DNA of 23,910 bases from an uncultured Oxalobacter sp. (GTDB lineage: Bacteria > Pseudomonadota > Gammaproteobacteria > Burkholderiales > Burkholderiaceae_D): positions 1 through 23,910 of the forward strand of contig CALGGD010000391.1 in assembly GCA_937916185.1 (NCBI GenBank), given 5' to 3'. Numbering within the stretch: the stretch's first letter is position 1; each line of letters begins with the position of its first letter. The translations under genes and the position numbers were made by a program. The notes beneath the pieces were generated by a model. It was given only the letters and a program-made list of their open reading frames with translations, searched no databases and was not told the DNA's origin. Positions 14,321 through 22,480 of this stretch are shown here, in pieces.

Positions 14321-15487
14321 ATGAAAGTAATCACCGGAAACAGAGTGCCCATCAAGATGTGGGTCACCGACATAGAGAACACGGCTTTGGAACAAGCCAT
14401 CGACTTAGCCTCTCTGCCTTTTGCGTTCAAGCACGTGGCACTGATGCCCGATGCTCACGCTGGCCTTGGGATGCCCATTGGCGGCGTATTGGCCACCAAG
14501 GGTGTCATCGTCCCTAATGCCGTAGGCGTTGACATCGGCTGCGGCATGTGCGCTGTTAAGACGAGCATCAATGCCAAGCGCATACACCGTTCCACTATTG
14601 AGAAGATTATCGCCAAGATTTACCAAACAATTCCCGTGGACTTCGAGCATCATGAGAAGCCTCAAGACGAAGCCCTAATGCCTCAAGGTTTTGACATCGA
14701 GGCCATGCCCATGATGAAAAACCTATACAAGTCCGCCTTGCTGCAAATCGGCACCCTTGGCGGAGGCAACCACTTCATCGAGTTACAGCGGGCAGCCTCC
14801 GACGATGCCTTGTGGATAATGATTCACTCTGGCAGCCGTAACATCGGCAAGAAAATAGCCGACCAATACGGTAAAATCGCCAAACACTGGAACGAGTTAT
14901 GGTATTCTGAAACCCTTCCCGGGCTGGAGTTCCTACCCATCGAAACCCAGTACGCCAAGGACTATTTCAACGAAATGAAGTATTGCGTCGCTTTTGCTTT
15001 GGCCAATCGTCAGCTGATGATGAGCCGCATTTGCGACATCATCCGCAAACAAGTCAGGTCAGCCACCTTTGAGCCGATGATCAACATCGCCCACAACTAT
15101 GCCGTCTGGGAAAACCATTTCGGCAAGGCCGTCATTGTCCATAGAAAAGGTGCCACACGCGCCTACAAGGGTGAAATCGGTATCATCCCTGGCTCCATGG
15201 GCTCGCACTCCTACATCGTGGAAGGCTTGGGCAACCCCGAGAGCTTTATGAGCTGTTCTCACGGCGCAGGTCGTGTGATGGGGCGCAAGGAAGCCATCCG
15301 CAAACTCAACCTTCAGGACGAAATCGATTTTATGAACCGTCAAGGCATCGTGCATCCCATCACGGAACAGCGTCAGCTCGACGAAGCCCCCAGTGCCTAC
15401 AAGGACATCGACATCGTCATGCAAAACCAAGCCGACCTTGTCCGCCCCATCGAAACACTCTATCCCGTTGCCGTAGTCAAAGGATAA
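14321..15487 (+). CDS. rtcB: RNA-splicing ligase RtcB
   Basis: A 388-residue GTP- and Mn-dependent RNA ligase that joins 2',3'-cyclic phosphate or 3'-phosphate ends to 5'-OH ends. Those are the products of anticodon nucleases and many toxins. Motifs in order: MPDAHAGLGMPIGGVLATKG, the metal site VGVDIGCGM (Asp71, Cys74), GGGNHFIEL (His151), HSGSRNIG (His169), NIAHNYAVWE (His258), and SCSHGAGRVMGR with the guanylylated His314. All expected ligands are present, so it should be active. It is somewhat shorter than the ~410-480 residues of many RtcBs. It is last in the operon with rsr and the Y RNA and tRNA-like genes. No rtcA or archease gene is nearby. Confidence 0.95.
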   Translation: MKVITGNRVPIKMWVTDIENTALEQAIDLASLPFAFKHVALMPDAHAGLGMPIGGVLATKGVIVPNAVGVDIGCGMCAVKTSINAKRIHRSTIEKIIAKIYQTIPVDFEHHEKPQDEALMPQGFDIEAMPMMKNLYKSALLQIGTLGGGNHFIELQRAASDDALWIMIHSGSRNIGKKIADQYGKIAKHWNELWYSETLPGLEFLPIETQYAKDYFNEMKYCVAFALANRQLMMSRICDIIRKQVRSATFEPMINIAHNYAVWENHFGKAVIVHRKGATRAYKGEIGIIPGSMGSHSYIVEGLGNPESFMSCSHGAGRVMGRKEAIRKLNLQDEIDFMNRQGIVHPITEQRQLDEAPSAYKDIDIVMQNQADLVRPIETLYPVAVVKG

Positions 15488-15695
15488 AACATAAACTCGG
15501 TATAGCAACTTCCCTTTCATTTGAAACAATCCAACCGCCTATGTCCAACCTCCCTCCATTTGTTGTGGATGTGGAAGCAATACTGGCGGTTTTCTTTTGT
15601 TATAGCTTCATTCCAAGCCCCGCCAAAGAGTCCCGCCCCCAGCGAAGCGTTTGTCTTGTGGATAGGAAATCGCGACAAAAAGTTGAGTATTCAAC

Positions 15696-15825
15696 AAAAG
15701 CACCTCGTTATGGCTGAATAAGAAATTTAATCCAGCCAAAAGACCACAAAAACACCTCATTTTGGCTGAATAAAAAATTTTATCGAGCCAAATCAGATAA
15801 AAATCGTATCTTTGCGGCTGAATAA
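15696..15825 (+). repeat. Tandem palindromic repeats upstream of the ATPase gene
   Basis: Two copies of a ~40-base unit start at 15701 and 15753 (52-base period). They share about 35 of 40 positions, beginning CACCTC and containing TGGCTGAATAA...AATTT.AT..AGCCA. Each unit is itself an imperfect palindrome with TGGCT/AGCCA ends and an AT core. A third, partial GGCTGAATAA lies at 15816-15825, directly after the -7 element. They look like operators or iterons. The rest of the gap from rtcB (15488) to 15695 shows no gene or terminator. Confidence 0.7.
15807..15814 (+). promoter_or_regulatory. -7 element of the DUF234-type ATPase gene
   Basis: TATCTTTG is a full consensus match 25 bases before the start codon. 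The third GGCTGAATAA copy covers the expected start of transcription. Confidence 0.7.
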
Positions 15826-15838
15826 AACTGAGGAAATT

Positions 15839-17290
15839 ATGTTGGATATCATCGGGAGAGAATACGAAATAGCTGAATTGCAGCGGCTTAAAGAAAGCAA
15901 GTCGCCTGAATTGGTGGCTGTGTATGGCCGTCGCCGTGTGGGAAAGACTTTTCTCATCAGGGCATTCTTCCAAAACCAGTTCGCTTTTTACCACACAGGG
16001 GTGTCGCCTTTGGAAGTGTCGGGCAAGCAGCTGATGAAACGCCAGTTGGAAGAGTTTTTCGTTTCGCTGCGCGACTATGGACTTAAAGAAGCCACCTGCC
16101 CTGCATCGTGGCCCGAAGCATTCAGGTTGCTACGCCGTTTGCTGGAGCAACTGCCTGCCAACGGCAAGCATGTCGTCTTCCTTGACGAACTGCCGTGGAT
16201 GGACACGCCGAGGTCGGGCTTCATCACAGCCTTCGAGCATTTTTGGAACGGATGGGCCTCGTCGCGTCCCGAGTTGTTGTTCATCGTATGTGGGTCTGCC
16301 ACTTCGTGGATCAAAGACAACCTCATCAACAACAAGGGCGGGCTTTATGGGCGCATCACCTACGAGCTGAAGCTGGCACCGTTCTCGCTCCACGAGTGTG
16401 AGGCTTTTTACAAGGACAAAGGCATAGAGCTTGACCGTTACGACATCGTGCAAAGCTATATGGCCATCGGGGGCATACCTTATTATATGGGCTATTTCAG
16501 GCAAGGCCTCTCGTTGGCGCAAAACATCGACCGCTTGTTTTTCGTCGCCAACGCCCCGCTTCGTGCCGAGTTCGACCGCCTGTTTCGGTCTTTGTTCGGC
16601 AATGCCGAGGAGTCGGCGGCGATAGTGCGTCTGCTCGCGTCGCGCAGGTTCGGTTTCACGCGAAAAGAGATTTCGGAAAAAACCGGAATGGCCACAGGTG
16701 GCACCCTCACAAAAACCTTGTCCGCATTGATTAACAGCGACTTCATAATGCCGTTCACGCCCATTGGCGAAGGCCGCGAGGTGTATTACAAACTGATTGA
16801 CAATTTCTGCCTGTTTTATCTCAATTTCGTGGAAGGGAAAGGCATTGCCGACGAGCAATATTGGCAACATTCCGTGCTGTCGCCCGCCTTGTCGGCTTGG
16901 CAGGGTTTTGCCTTCGAGGAGGTGTGTTTTGCGCATAGTCGTCAGATAAAGAGAGCCTTAGGCATTGATGGAGTGCAAACGCAGCTCTCATCGCTGATCA
17001 TTCCCAAAGACGACAGCGGTGCCGGCACCCAAATCGACCTCATCATCGACCGCGCCGACCGTGTGGTCAACCTTTGCGAAATCAAGTTCACCAACAAGGA
17101 ATACGTCATCGATAGCGACTATGAGCAAAAACTGCGCTACAGGGTGGCGCGAGTGCGTGAACTGACCAAAGACAAGAAGAACATCCACCTCACGCTCATC
17201 ACCACTTATGGACTTCATTACAACGCCTATAGTGGCCGCATCCAAAAGACCGTCGTGATGGACGATTTGTTTGAAAAGTATAAAATGTAG
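15839..17290 (+). CDS. AAA-type ATPase with C-terminal nuclease-like domain (archaeal ATPase / DUF234 family)
   Basis: A 483-residue protein. The N-terminal P-loop domain has Walker A GRRRVGKT (30-37) and Walker B HVVFLDELPW (Asp116, Glu117), followed by a sensor-like ICGSATSWIKDN. A winged-helix part (FTRKEISEKTGMATGGTLTK) leads to a C-terminal DUF234-like domain resembling PD-(D/E)xK nucleases (TQIDLIIDRADRVVNLCEIK, with Asp and Glu-x-Lys). These STAND-like ATPases are very common in Bacteroidota and archaea; their function is not established, with roles in defence or mobile DNA proposed. The frame is open from 15812, but the ATG at 15839 fits the promoter and the family start. The repeats upstream may be its binding sites. 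Confidence 0.88.
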   Translation: MLDIIGREYEIAELQRLKESKSPELVAVYGRRRVGKTFLIRAFFQNQFAFYHTGVSPLEVSGKQLMKRQLEEFFVSLRDYGLKEATCPASWPEAFRLLRRLLEQLPANGKHVVFLDELPWMDTPRSGFITAFEHFWNGWASSRPELLFIVCGSATSWIKDNLINNKGGLYGRITYELKLAPFSLHECEAFYKDKGIELDRYDIVQSYMAIGGIPYYMGYFRQGLSLAQNIDRLFFVANAPLRAEFDRLFRSLFGNAEESAAIVRLLASRRFGFTRKEISEKTGMATGGTLTKTLSALINSDFIMPFTPIGEGREVYYKLIDNFCLFYLNFVEGKGIADEQYWQHSVLSPALSAWQGFAFEEVCFAHSRQIKRALGIDGVQTQLSSLIIPKDDSGAGTQIDLIIDRADRVVNLCEIKFTNKEYVIDSDYEQKLRYRVARVRELTKDKKNIHLTLITTYGLHYNAYSGRIQKTVVMDDLFEKYKM

Positions 17291-17319
17291 AAGCAAACTT
17301 CAAAACACTTACTTTTTCC

Positions 17320-17327
17320 TATCTTTG
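17320..17327 (+). promoter_or_regulatory. -7 element of the MscS-family gene
   Basis: TATCTTTG lies 20 bases before the ATG, giving a very short leader. No clear -33 TTTG is seen. Confidence 0.65.
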
Positions 17328-17347
17328 CGGCTCGAATACCATCACCC

Positions 17348-19981
17348 ATGAAAAAGAAACTCCTGCTTTCCCTTGTGGCCTTCCTGGCCGTCGCGGCGCC
17401 GCTCTTCGCCATCTCCTACGGCAAGAACCTCAACCGCACCCTCCGCGTGCTGCGCAACGAGCTGAGCGCCGACTATCGGCAGATCGACAAGAACCGCGAC
17501 CGGCTCACCGAGGACTACGAGAAACAACACCAGAAGATGATCGACGTGATGAAGCAGTGCGACGAACTTTCGCTCATGCTTTATTCGCAAAAACAAGGCT
17601 ACACCTTCGACGTGAGCTATGCCTTGCAGAAGGTCACCGAGAAATACAATGAGTTCAACCAAGACCGTGGGCCTTTCGACCGCATCGTCAGCAACCTCAA
17701 CGTCGAGATGGAACGCCATGCCCGCCTCATCGAGTCGCTGCGGCGCCTGCCTCCCGAACTCGACACCATCATCGGCATCCCCGACAGCCTGCTCGTCCAC
17801 TACGACAGCCTGAACCCGCTCTTTTTCAGCACGGCGCATCTCGAACTTGACGAGGAAGTCAAGGCCATGGCCGACTCCATCTCCATGATACCTTTCGTGC
17901 TCGACGAACAGGGCGAGAACGACCGCGAGCAGTGCATCCACTATGCCGGCGAATTGCTCAAGATGTACGCCGAGACCAAGGCCGTCGTGGTGGCCGACAG
18001 CATCCACTACTACGAGACCTTCTTGCGCCTGAAGGAGACCTACGACTATGCGCACGACTACTACCAAGTGCTGCAAAACCGCATCTTCATCGAAGGGCAG
18101 ACCCCGTGGTACACCATCCTGCAAAGCCCCGGACGCTATTGGCGGCAGGCCATGGAAGACGCACACGAGAAATACGACCTCAGCGCACTCCAATCGTTGT
18201 TCAAGCGAGGCCAAGCCGAGCCGTCGTCAACCGACACGGGATGGGAGTATTCGCTTCAGGTATTCATCATCGTCTTGTTTGTCGTCGAGTTGCTCATCGT
18301 CTGGCTCGTCGTGTCGCTCCTGCTTGTCCCGGCCTTCCGTTACTTCAAGCCGCTGAAAGGGTTCGTCGAGAAAGACCAACGGCGTTTCATCGCCTTGTTG
18401 GTGGCCATCCTCATCACCATCATCGTCAATTCCACTGCCATCGGTGGCGACGGCTTGCTGCATATCGCCGCCAAGCTCACCAACACGTTCCTCTGGCTCT
18501 TGGCCGCCATCCTCGTCGCGCTGTTTCTCAGGCTGAAGCCCAAACAGCTGAAGTATGGTTTCAGGCTGTATCTGCCTGTTTTCTGCATGGCCTTGGCGGT
18601 CATCGGTTTCCGCGTGGTCTTCATGCCCAATTCGCTGATGAACTTCATCTTCCCGCCCATGTTGGTGGCCTTCTTCGTTTGGCAACTTTTCGCTTGCATT
18701 CACAACGCCAAGAAAGTCAATCGTGTCGACCGTTTCTTGGGATGGTTCTCGTTGGTGGCGACGGGTGCTGCCTTGGGCGTGGCCATTGCCGGCTTCATCT
18801 TTGCCTCGCTGCTCGTCTTGGTGTGGTGGTACTTCCAGTTGGCCTCCATCCACGCCATCTATACCGTCCTCAAACTGATCGTGCAATACCGTGAGAAGCG
18901 GATGAAGCCCCGTATCGACGACTACCGGGCGAGGATCGACTTCGTTTCGGGTCCCGCCAAGGAAACGCTGATGTTTGGTGCCACATGGTTCTACGACTTG
19001 GTCAAAGACGTGGCGCTTCCCGTGATGGCGCTGCTGTCCATCCCCTTCTGCATACACCTTGCCTTGGACGTGTTCGACTTCGAGGATTTGTACAACAACA
19101 TCTATTACCAAAACTTTGTGCAATTGGTCAATGACAGCGGCGCCGACACGTTCAGGCTGTCGTTCCACGGGATCCTCGTCCTCGTTTGCCTGTTCTTCGT
19201 GTTCCGTTATGTCAATCGCGCCTTGCACGCCATCTGGCAACAGGTCCGTTACGCGATTTTCTTGAAGAAACACCATCGCAAGACCATCCGCAACAACGAG
19301 ATCAACCTGTCGTTGGGCAACAGCATCATCAGCGTCTTGGTGTGGTTTGTTTATGTCGTCGTCGTCGTCCTGACGCTTCACGTCCCCACCAGTTCGCTAA
19401 GCCTCGTGGCTGGCGGTCTCTCCGCAGGTATCGGCTTCGCCCTCAAGGATACCCTCAACAACTTCATCTACGGCATCCAGCTGATGTCGGGTCGCTTGCG
19501 CATCGGCGACTGGATCGTGTGCGACGGTATCCGTGGTAAGGTCACCCACATTGGTTACCAAAGCACCGAGATCGAGACCGTCGACGGGGCGGAGATGTCG
19601 TTCCTCAACGCAACTTTGTTCGCCAAGAACTTCAGCAACCTCACGCGCAACCACGGTTACGAGTTTGTCAAGATCACGGTGGGCGTGGCCTATGGCACCG
19701 ACATCCAACGGGTGCGCGAGTTGTTGGGCGAGGCCTTGAAGGAGTTGCAAGGCAAGGACGCATTCGGTCGCGACATCGTGGACTCGAAGCGCGGCATCAG
19801 CATCACCTTGGAGGACATGGACGACAGCGCAGTCACCGTCGCCGTGAAACAGCAGGTGCTTGTGGCCGAGCGCGTGGGCTACATCGACCGTGCCAAAGAA
19901 ATCGTCTACAATACCTTGAACGCAAATGGCATCGCCATCCCGTTCCCGCAGTGCGACGTGCATCTTGTCAAGGAAGAATAG
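17348..19981 (+). CDS. Large MscS/MscK-type mechanosensitive ion channel
   Basis: An 877-residue membrane protein. A signal peptide (MKKKLLLSLVAFLAVAAPLF) is followed by a ~280-residue periplasmic region rich in helical charged segments. About ten membrane segments follow from residue ~300 to ~705. The C-terminal MscS domain has pore-helix region SLSLVAGGLSAGIGFALKDT, then LNNFIYGIQLMSGRLRIGDW and the beta domain GKVTHIGYQSTEIETVDGAE. MscS channels open under membrane tension to release solutes during hypo-osmotic shock. The long N-terminal extension puts it among MscK/MscM-like members. It is transcribed from its own promoter, with no operon partner. Confidence 0.92.
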   Translation: MKKKLLLSLVAFLAVAAPLFAISYGKNLNRTLRVLRNELSADYRQIDKNRDRLTEDYEKQHQKMIDVMKQCDELSLMLYSQKQGYTFDVSYALQKVTEKYNEFNQDRGPFDRIVSNLNVEMERHARLIESLRRLPPELDTIIGIPDSLLVHYDSLNPLFFSTAHLELDEEVKAMADSISMIPFVLDEQGENDREQCIHYAGELLKMYAETKAVVVADSIHYYETFLRLKETYDYAHDYYQVLQNRIFIEGQTPWYTILQSPGRYWRQAMEDAHEKYDLSALQSLFKRGQAEPSSTDTGWEYSLQVFIIVLFVVELLIVWLVVSLLLVPAFRYFKPLKGFVEKDQRRFIALLVAILITIIVNSTAIGGDGLLHIAAKLTNTFLWLLAAILVALFLRLKPKQLKYGFRLYLPVFCMALAVIGFRVVFMPNSLMNFIFPPMLVAFFVWQLFACIHNAKKVNRVDRFLGWFSLVATGAALGVAIAGFIFASLLVLVWWYFQLASIHAIYTVLKLIVQYREKRMKPRIDDYRARIDFVSGPAKETLMFGATWFYDLVKDVALPVMALLSIPFCIHLALDVFDFEDLYNNIYYQNFVQLVNDSGADTFRLSFHGILVLVCLFFVFRYVNRALHAIWQQVRYAIFLKKHHRKTIRNNEINLSLGNSIISVLVWFVYVVVVVLTLHVPTSSLSLVAGGLSAGIGFALKDTLNNFIYGIQLMSGRLRIGDWIVCDGIRGKVTHIGYQSTEIETVDGAEMSFLNATLFAKNFSNLTRNHGYEFVKITVGVAYGTDIQRVRELLGEALKELQGKDAFGRDIVDSKRGISITLEDMDDSAVTVAVKQQVLVAERVGYIDRAKEIVYNTLNANGIAIPFPQCDVHLVKEE

Positions 19982-20008
19982 TTTGTTAAGCGGAAAATCG
20001 TACCTTTG
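19982..20008 (+). promoter_or_regulatory. Promoter of the glutaminyl-cyclase-like gene
   Basis: TTTG at 19982-19985 region and TACCTTTG at 20001-20008 lie about 15-17 bases apart and resemble the Bacteroidota -33/-7 pair. They directly follow the MscS stop and are 20 bases before the ATG. Confidence 0.65.
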
Positions 20009-20027
20009 CAGTCCAAAACCATTCAAA

Positions 20028-21035
20028 ATGAAGAAAGTTTTCATCCTCATGGCAGCCGCCTTGCTGTTGGCCTCATGCGGCGAAAAGCAACCCAAACCAA
20101 CGCCAACCCCTACCGACAAGCCCAAGAAAACCGTCATTGTGCCTGTCTTCAACGCCGACTCGGCCTACCGGTTTGTGGCCAAGCAAACCGAGTTCGGGCC
20201 TCGTGTGCCCGAAACGCAAGCCCATGCCGCGTGTGCCGAATGGCTCGCCGCCAAGTTGGGCGAATGGGCCGACACGGTCGTCGTGCAGCAGTTCAGGACG
20301 AGGCTCTACAACGGCAACGGCATCGACGGGCAGAACATCGTCGGCGTGTTCCATCCCGAGGCCAAGAAGCGCATCGTGCTTTGCTCGCATTGGGACTCGC
20401 GTCCTTTCGCCGACCATGACGCCGACGAGTCCTATCGCCACACGCCCATCGACGGTGCCAACGACGGTGCCAGCGGCGTGGGCGTGCTGATGGAATGCGC
20501 CCGACAATTCAAGGCGCAACCTTTGCCCGACAACCTCGGCATCGACATCGTCCTTTTCGACCTTGAGGACTACGGCCCGCATCAGGACGAGGCCGAGCAG
20601 TATTACGACGACAGGGTCAACTTCTGGGCCTTGGGCTCGCAACATTGGTCGAAGACGCCTCACGTCTATGGCTACCATGCCTATTACGGCATCCTGCTCG
20701 ACATGGTGGGCGGTCCCAACCCCAACTTTCCGAAGGAGTATTATTCGCAGGGCTATGCCGCTTGGGTGGGCAACAAGGTGTGGCGCAAGGCCGCCGACTT
20801 GGGCTATCGTCCCGCTTTCACCAACGAATTAGGCACGATGATCAGCGACGACCACATCCCCATGAACCAAATCGCGGGCATCCCCACCATCGACATCATC
20901 GACTTGCAGCCCGAGAGCGTCAACCAGTGCTTCCCCGACGTGTGGCACACCCTGAACGACAACCTCGAAAACATCGACAAAACCACCCTGGGCATGGTGG
21001 GCGAGGTGCTGCTGAAGGTGATATATGAGGAATAA
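20028..21035 (+). CDS. M28-family lipoprotein, probable glutaminyl-peptide cyclotransferase
   Basis: A 335-residue lipoprotein. The signal peptide MKKVFILMAAALLLASC ends in a lipobox Cys. It has the M28 zinc-dependent fold: LCSHWDSRPFADHD, GANDGASGVGVLMECA (Asp), IDIVLFDLEDYGPHQ (Glu), MISDDHIPMN (His) and WHTLNDNLENID. These motifs, with FGPRVPETQAH near the N-terminus, fit bacterial type II glutaminyl cyclases such as PgQC of Porphyromonas gingivalis. Those enzymes convert N-terminal Gln of exported proteins to pyroglutamate. An aminopeptidase role is the alternative. The frame is open from 19926, but the ATG at 20028 gives the lipoprotein signal and follows the promoter. Nearby exported proteins expose Gln after signal cleavage. 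Confidence 0.88.
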   Translation: MKKVFILMAAALLLASCGEKQPKPTPTPTDKPKKTVIVPVFNADSAYRFVAKQTEFGPRVPETQAHAACAEWLAAKLGEWADTVVVQQFRTRLYNGNGIDGQNIVGVFHPEAKKRIVLCSHWDSRPFADHDADESYRHTPIDGANDGASGVGVLMECARQFKAQPLPDNLGIDIVLFDLEDYGPHQDEAEQYYDDRVNFWALGSQHWSKTPHVYGYHAYYGILLDMVGGPNPNFPKEYYSQGYAAWVGNKVWRKAADLGYRPAFTNELGTMISDDHIPMNQIAGIPTIDIIDLQPESVNQCFPDVWHTLNDNLENIDKTTLGMVGEVLLKVIYEE

Positions 21036-21072
21036 AAATGTAAAAAATAGGCTTTCGTAACCGAAAAATTCC

Positions 21073-21080
21073 TATCTTTG
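21073..21080 (+). promoter_or_regulatory. -7 element of the small outer-membrane-type gene
   Basis: TATCTTTG is followed by CATTTTAAAA. The ATG is 51 bases downstream, a longer AT-rich leader than its neighbours and typical of highly expressed Bacteroidota genes. Confidence 0.7.
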
Positions 21081-21131
21081 CATTTTAAAATCAACTAATA
21101 ACTCATTTATTAACAATTAATCCTTTAATCT

Positions 21132-21590
21132 ATGAAGAAAGTAATGCTTCTTTTGGTTGCTGTCCTCGGTCTTACTTTTGCCGTGAACGCACAAAACTGG
21201 ATTGGTGTCCGTGGCGCTTTCGGTAGCAGCTACGGTGCCGAGCTCTCATTTCAACATGGCTTCAATGCCCACAACCGTTTGGAACTGGATCTGGGTTGGA
21301 ACAGACATGACACCTATGGCTACTACAACCTCTCCGGTGTTTATCAGTGGATGGGCGGTATCGCCAACAACTTTGGTTGGTTTGCTGGTATCGGTGCCAA
21401 TGCTGGTTTGTGGGATGGCTACAACGATGGTAAGTTTGGTCTCGGATTCCTTGCCCAAGCTGGTTTAGAGTACAACTTCCAAGCTGTGCCTATCCAACTC
21501 ACCATCGACTTCCGTCCGCAATGGGACGTCCTGGGTGCAGCAAGCGGATTTGGCTATGCTGGTGCTTTTGGTATCCGTTACAGATGGTAA
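21132..21590 (+). CDS. Small outer-membrane beta-barrel-type protein
   Basis: A 152-residue protein. The signal peptide MKKVMLLLVAVLGLTFAVNA is followed by Gln at the mature N-terminus. The rest consists of alternating hydrophobic/aromatic strands with Gly-rich turns (WIGVRGAFGSSYGAELSFQH, LELDLGWNRHDTYGYYNLSG, VYQWMGGIANNFGWFAGIGA) and ends in an aromatic residue (FGIRYRW). The size and terminal Trp fit an 8-stranded outer-membrane barrel. No specific function is recognised. It has its own promoter and a strong terminator, so it is probably monocistronic. Confidence 0.8.
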   Translation: MKKVMLLLVAVLGLTFAVNAQNWIGVRGAFGSSYGAELSFQHGFNAHNRLELDLGWNRHDTYGYYNLSGVYQWMGGIANNFGWFAGIGANAGLWDGYNDGKFGLGFLAQAGLEYNFQAVPIQLTIDFRPQWDVLGAASGFGYAGAFGIRYRW

Positions 21591-21608
21591 GCATACCTAA
21601 ATCAATTG

Positions 21609-21636
21609 AAAAAGGCCGCAGCAATGCGGCCTTTTT
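21609..21636. terminator. Bidirectional terminator between convergent genes
   Basis: AAAAAGGCCGCA and TGCGGCCTTTTT form a perfect 12-bp stem closed by GCAA, a GNRA loop. T-runs lie at both ends on their respective strands. It serves the gene ending at 21590 and the opposing gene ending at 21656. Confidence 0.93.
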
Positions 21637-21655
21637 CTATTAGGGGCAGTTGGCT

Positions 21656-22408
21656 TTACAGCCCTTGGATGTACTCGTTCAGCTCGTGCTTCGAGGCGTC
21701 GTAGGTGAACACCTCGTTCAGCAGGTAGTATTTGTTCTGCTCGGTGCAAAAGCTGTAGGCGTATTTGGCAAACTCTAACTTGTTGTTTTCGAAAGAGAGC
21801 AGCTTGCAGATGTTGGCGATTTGGCGCACCGTCATGGGGTTGTTGGCGACGACCTGCTTGGCCAAGGTCAGCTTGGTGTTGTCGTAGGTCTCGTTGGAAA
21901 TCATGCGGTAGGCCTCGTCATAGTCATGCTGGCTCATGCCCTGGGTAGGCTCGACGGGTGGCATAGGCGGCATGGGTACGGGGGCTGGTTCGGGAGTCAC
22001 CACGGCGGGTTGGCTCTCAATTAGGTCCATGGTCAACTCGGGACGGACATGGCTTTGCGACGATTCAAGTCCGTAAAAGCCTTTCGACTGCACGACGCTC
22101 AGCGTTTGGGGCTGCCTCAGGTCGACGAACTGGCCCACGCAGTTTTGCAGCTGGTTGTTCAGCTCAACGCGGATGTAGAAGCTGTCGTCCCAAAGGTTGC
22201 GGATGCAGATGGAACGCACAGGTTGCTCGTTCTGCAACACGTCGTCGACATAGAGCCAAAAGCTCTGGTGACGTGGCGCGACGACGGTCAGCGTGCTGTT
22301 TTGCTGATGTTGGCCGCCGCCGTGCCTGACTTTCGCGGAAGCCTCTTGCGCCACGGATAGGCCGAGGGTGAAGGCCATCAAGGCGAGGAGTAAGGAAATT
22401 CTCTTCAT
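21656..22408 (-). CDS. Exported DUF4476-domain protein
   Basis: A 250-residue protein. The signal peptide MKRISLLLALMAFTLGLSVA is followed by Gln-Glu at the mature N-terminus. An N-terminal half of beta character (NSTLTVVAPRHQSFWLYVDD) leads to a Pro-rich linker (PEPAPVPMPPMPPVEPTQ). The C-terminal ~95 residues are a DUF4476 domain (YDEAYRMISNETYDNTKLTL, AKQVVANNPMTVRQIANICK). The domain is common in Bacteroidota exported proteins; its function is unknown. The frame is open to 22465, but the ATG at 22408 gives the signal peptide and fits the promoter at 22436-22466. Confidence 0.85.
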   Translation of the reverse strand: MKRISLLLALMAFTLGLSVAQEASAKVRHGGGQHQQNSTLTVVAPRHQSFWLYVDDVLQNEQPVRSICIRNLWDDSFYIRVELNNQLQNCVGQFVDLRQPQTLSVVQSKGFYGLESSQSHVRPELTMDLIESQPAVVTPEPAPVPMPPMPPVEPTQGMSQHDYDEAYRMISNETYDNTKLTLAKQVVANNPMTVRQIANICKLLSFENNKLEFAKYAYSFCTEQNKYYLLNEVFTYDASKHELNEYIQGL

Positions 22409-22435
22409 GTTGGATAGGTTTGGTAATTGATGGGA

Positions 22436-22466
22436 CAAAACTACGGTTTTTTTCGGAATCTGCAAA
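22436..22466 (-). promoter_or_regulatory. Promoter of the DUF4476 gene
   Basis: The minus strand has TTTG (22466-22463) and TAGTTTTG (22443-22436) with a 19-base spacer, a good match to the Bacteroidota -33/-7 pattern. The ATG follows 27 bases later. Confidence 0.7.
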
Positions 22467-22480
22467 AGATTTCTTATGCC

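Noticed and set aside
15696..15825. CRISPR-like array.
   Set aside because: Only two and a half imperfect palindromic units with AT-rich flanks, no consistent spacers and no cas genes.
18227..19381. Minus-strand frame of 384 codons opposite the MscS gene.
   Set aside because: Antisense shadow rich in Asp/His/Gln; the plus strand encodes a clear membrane channel.
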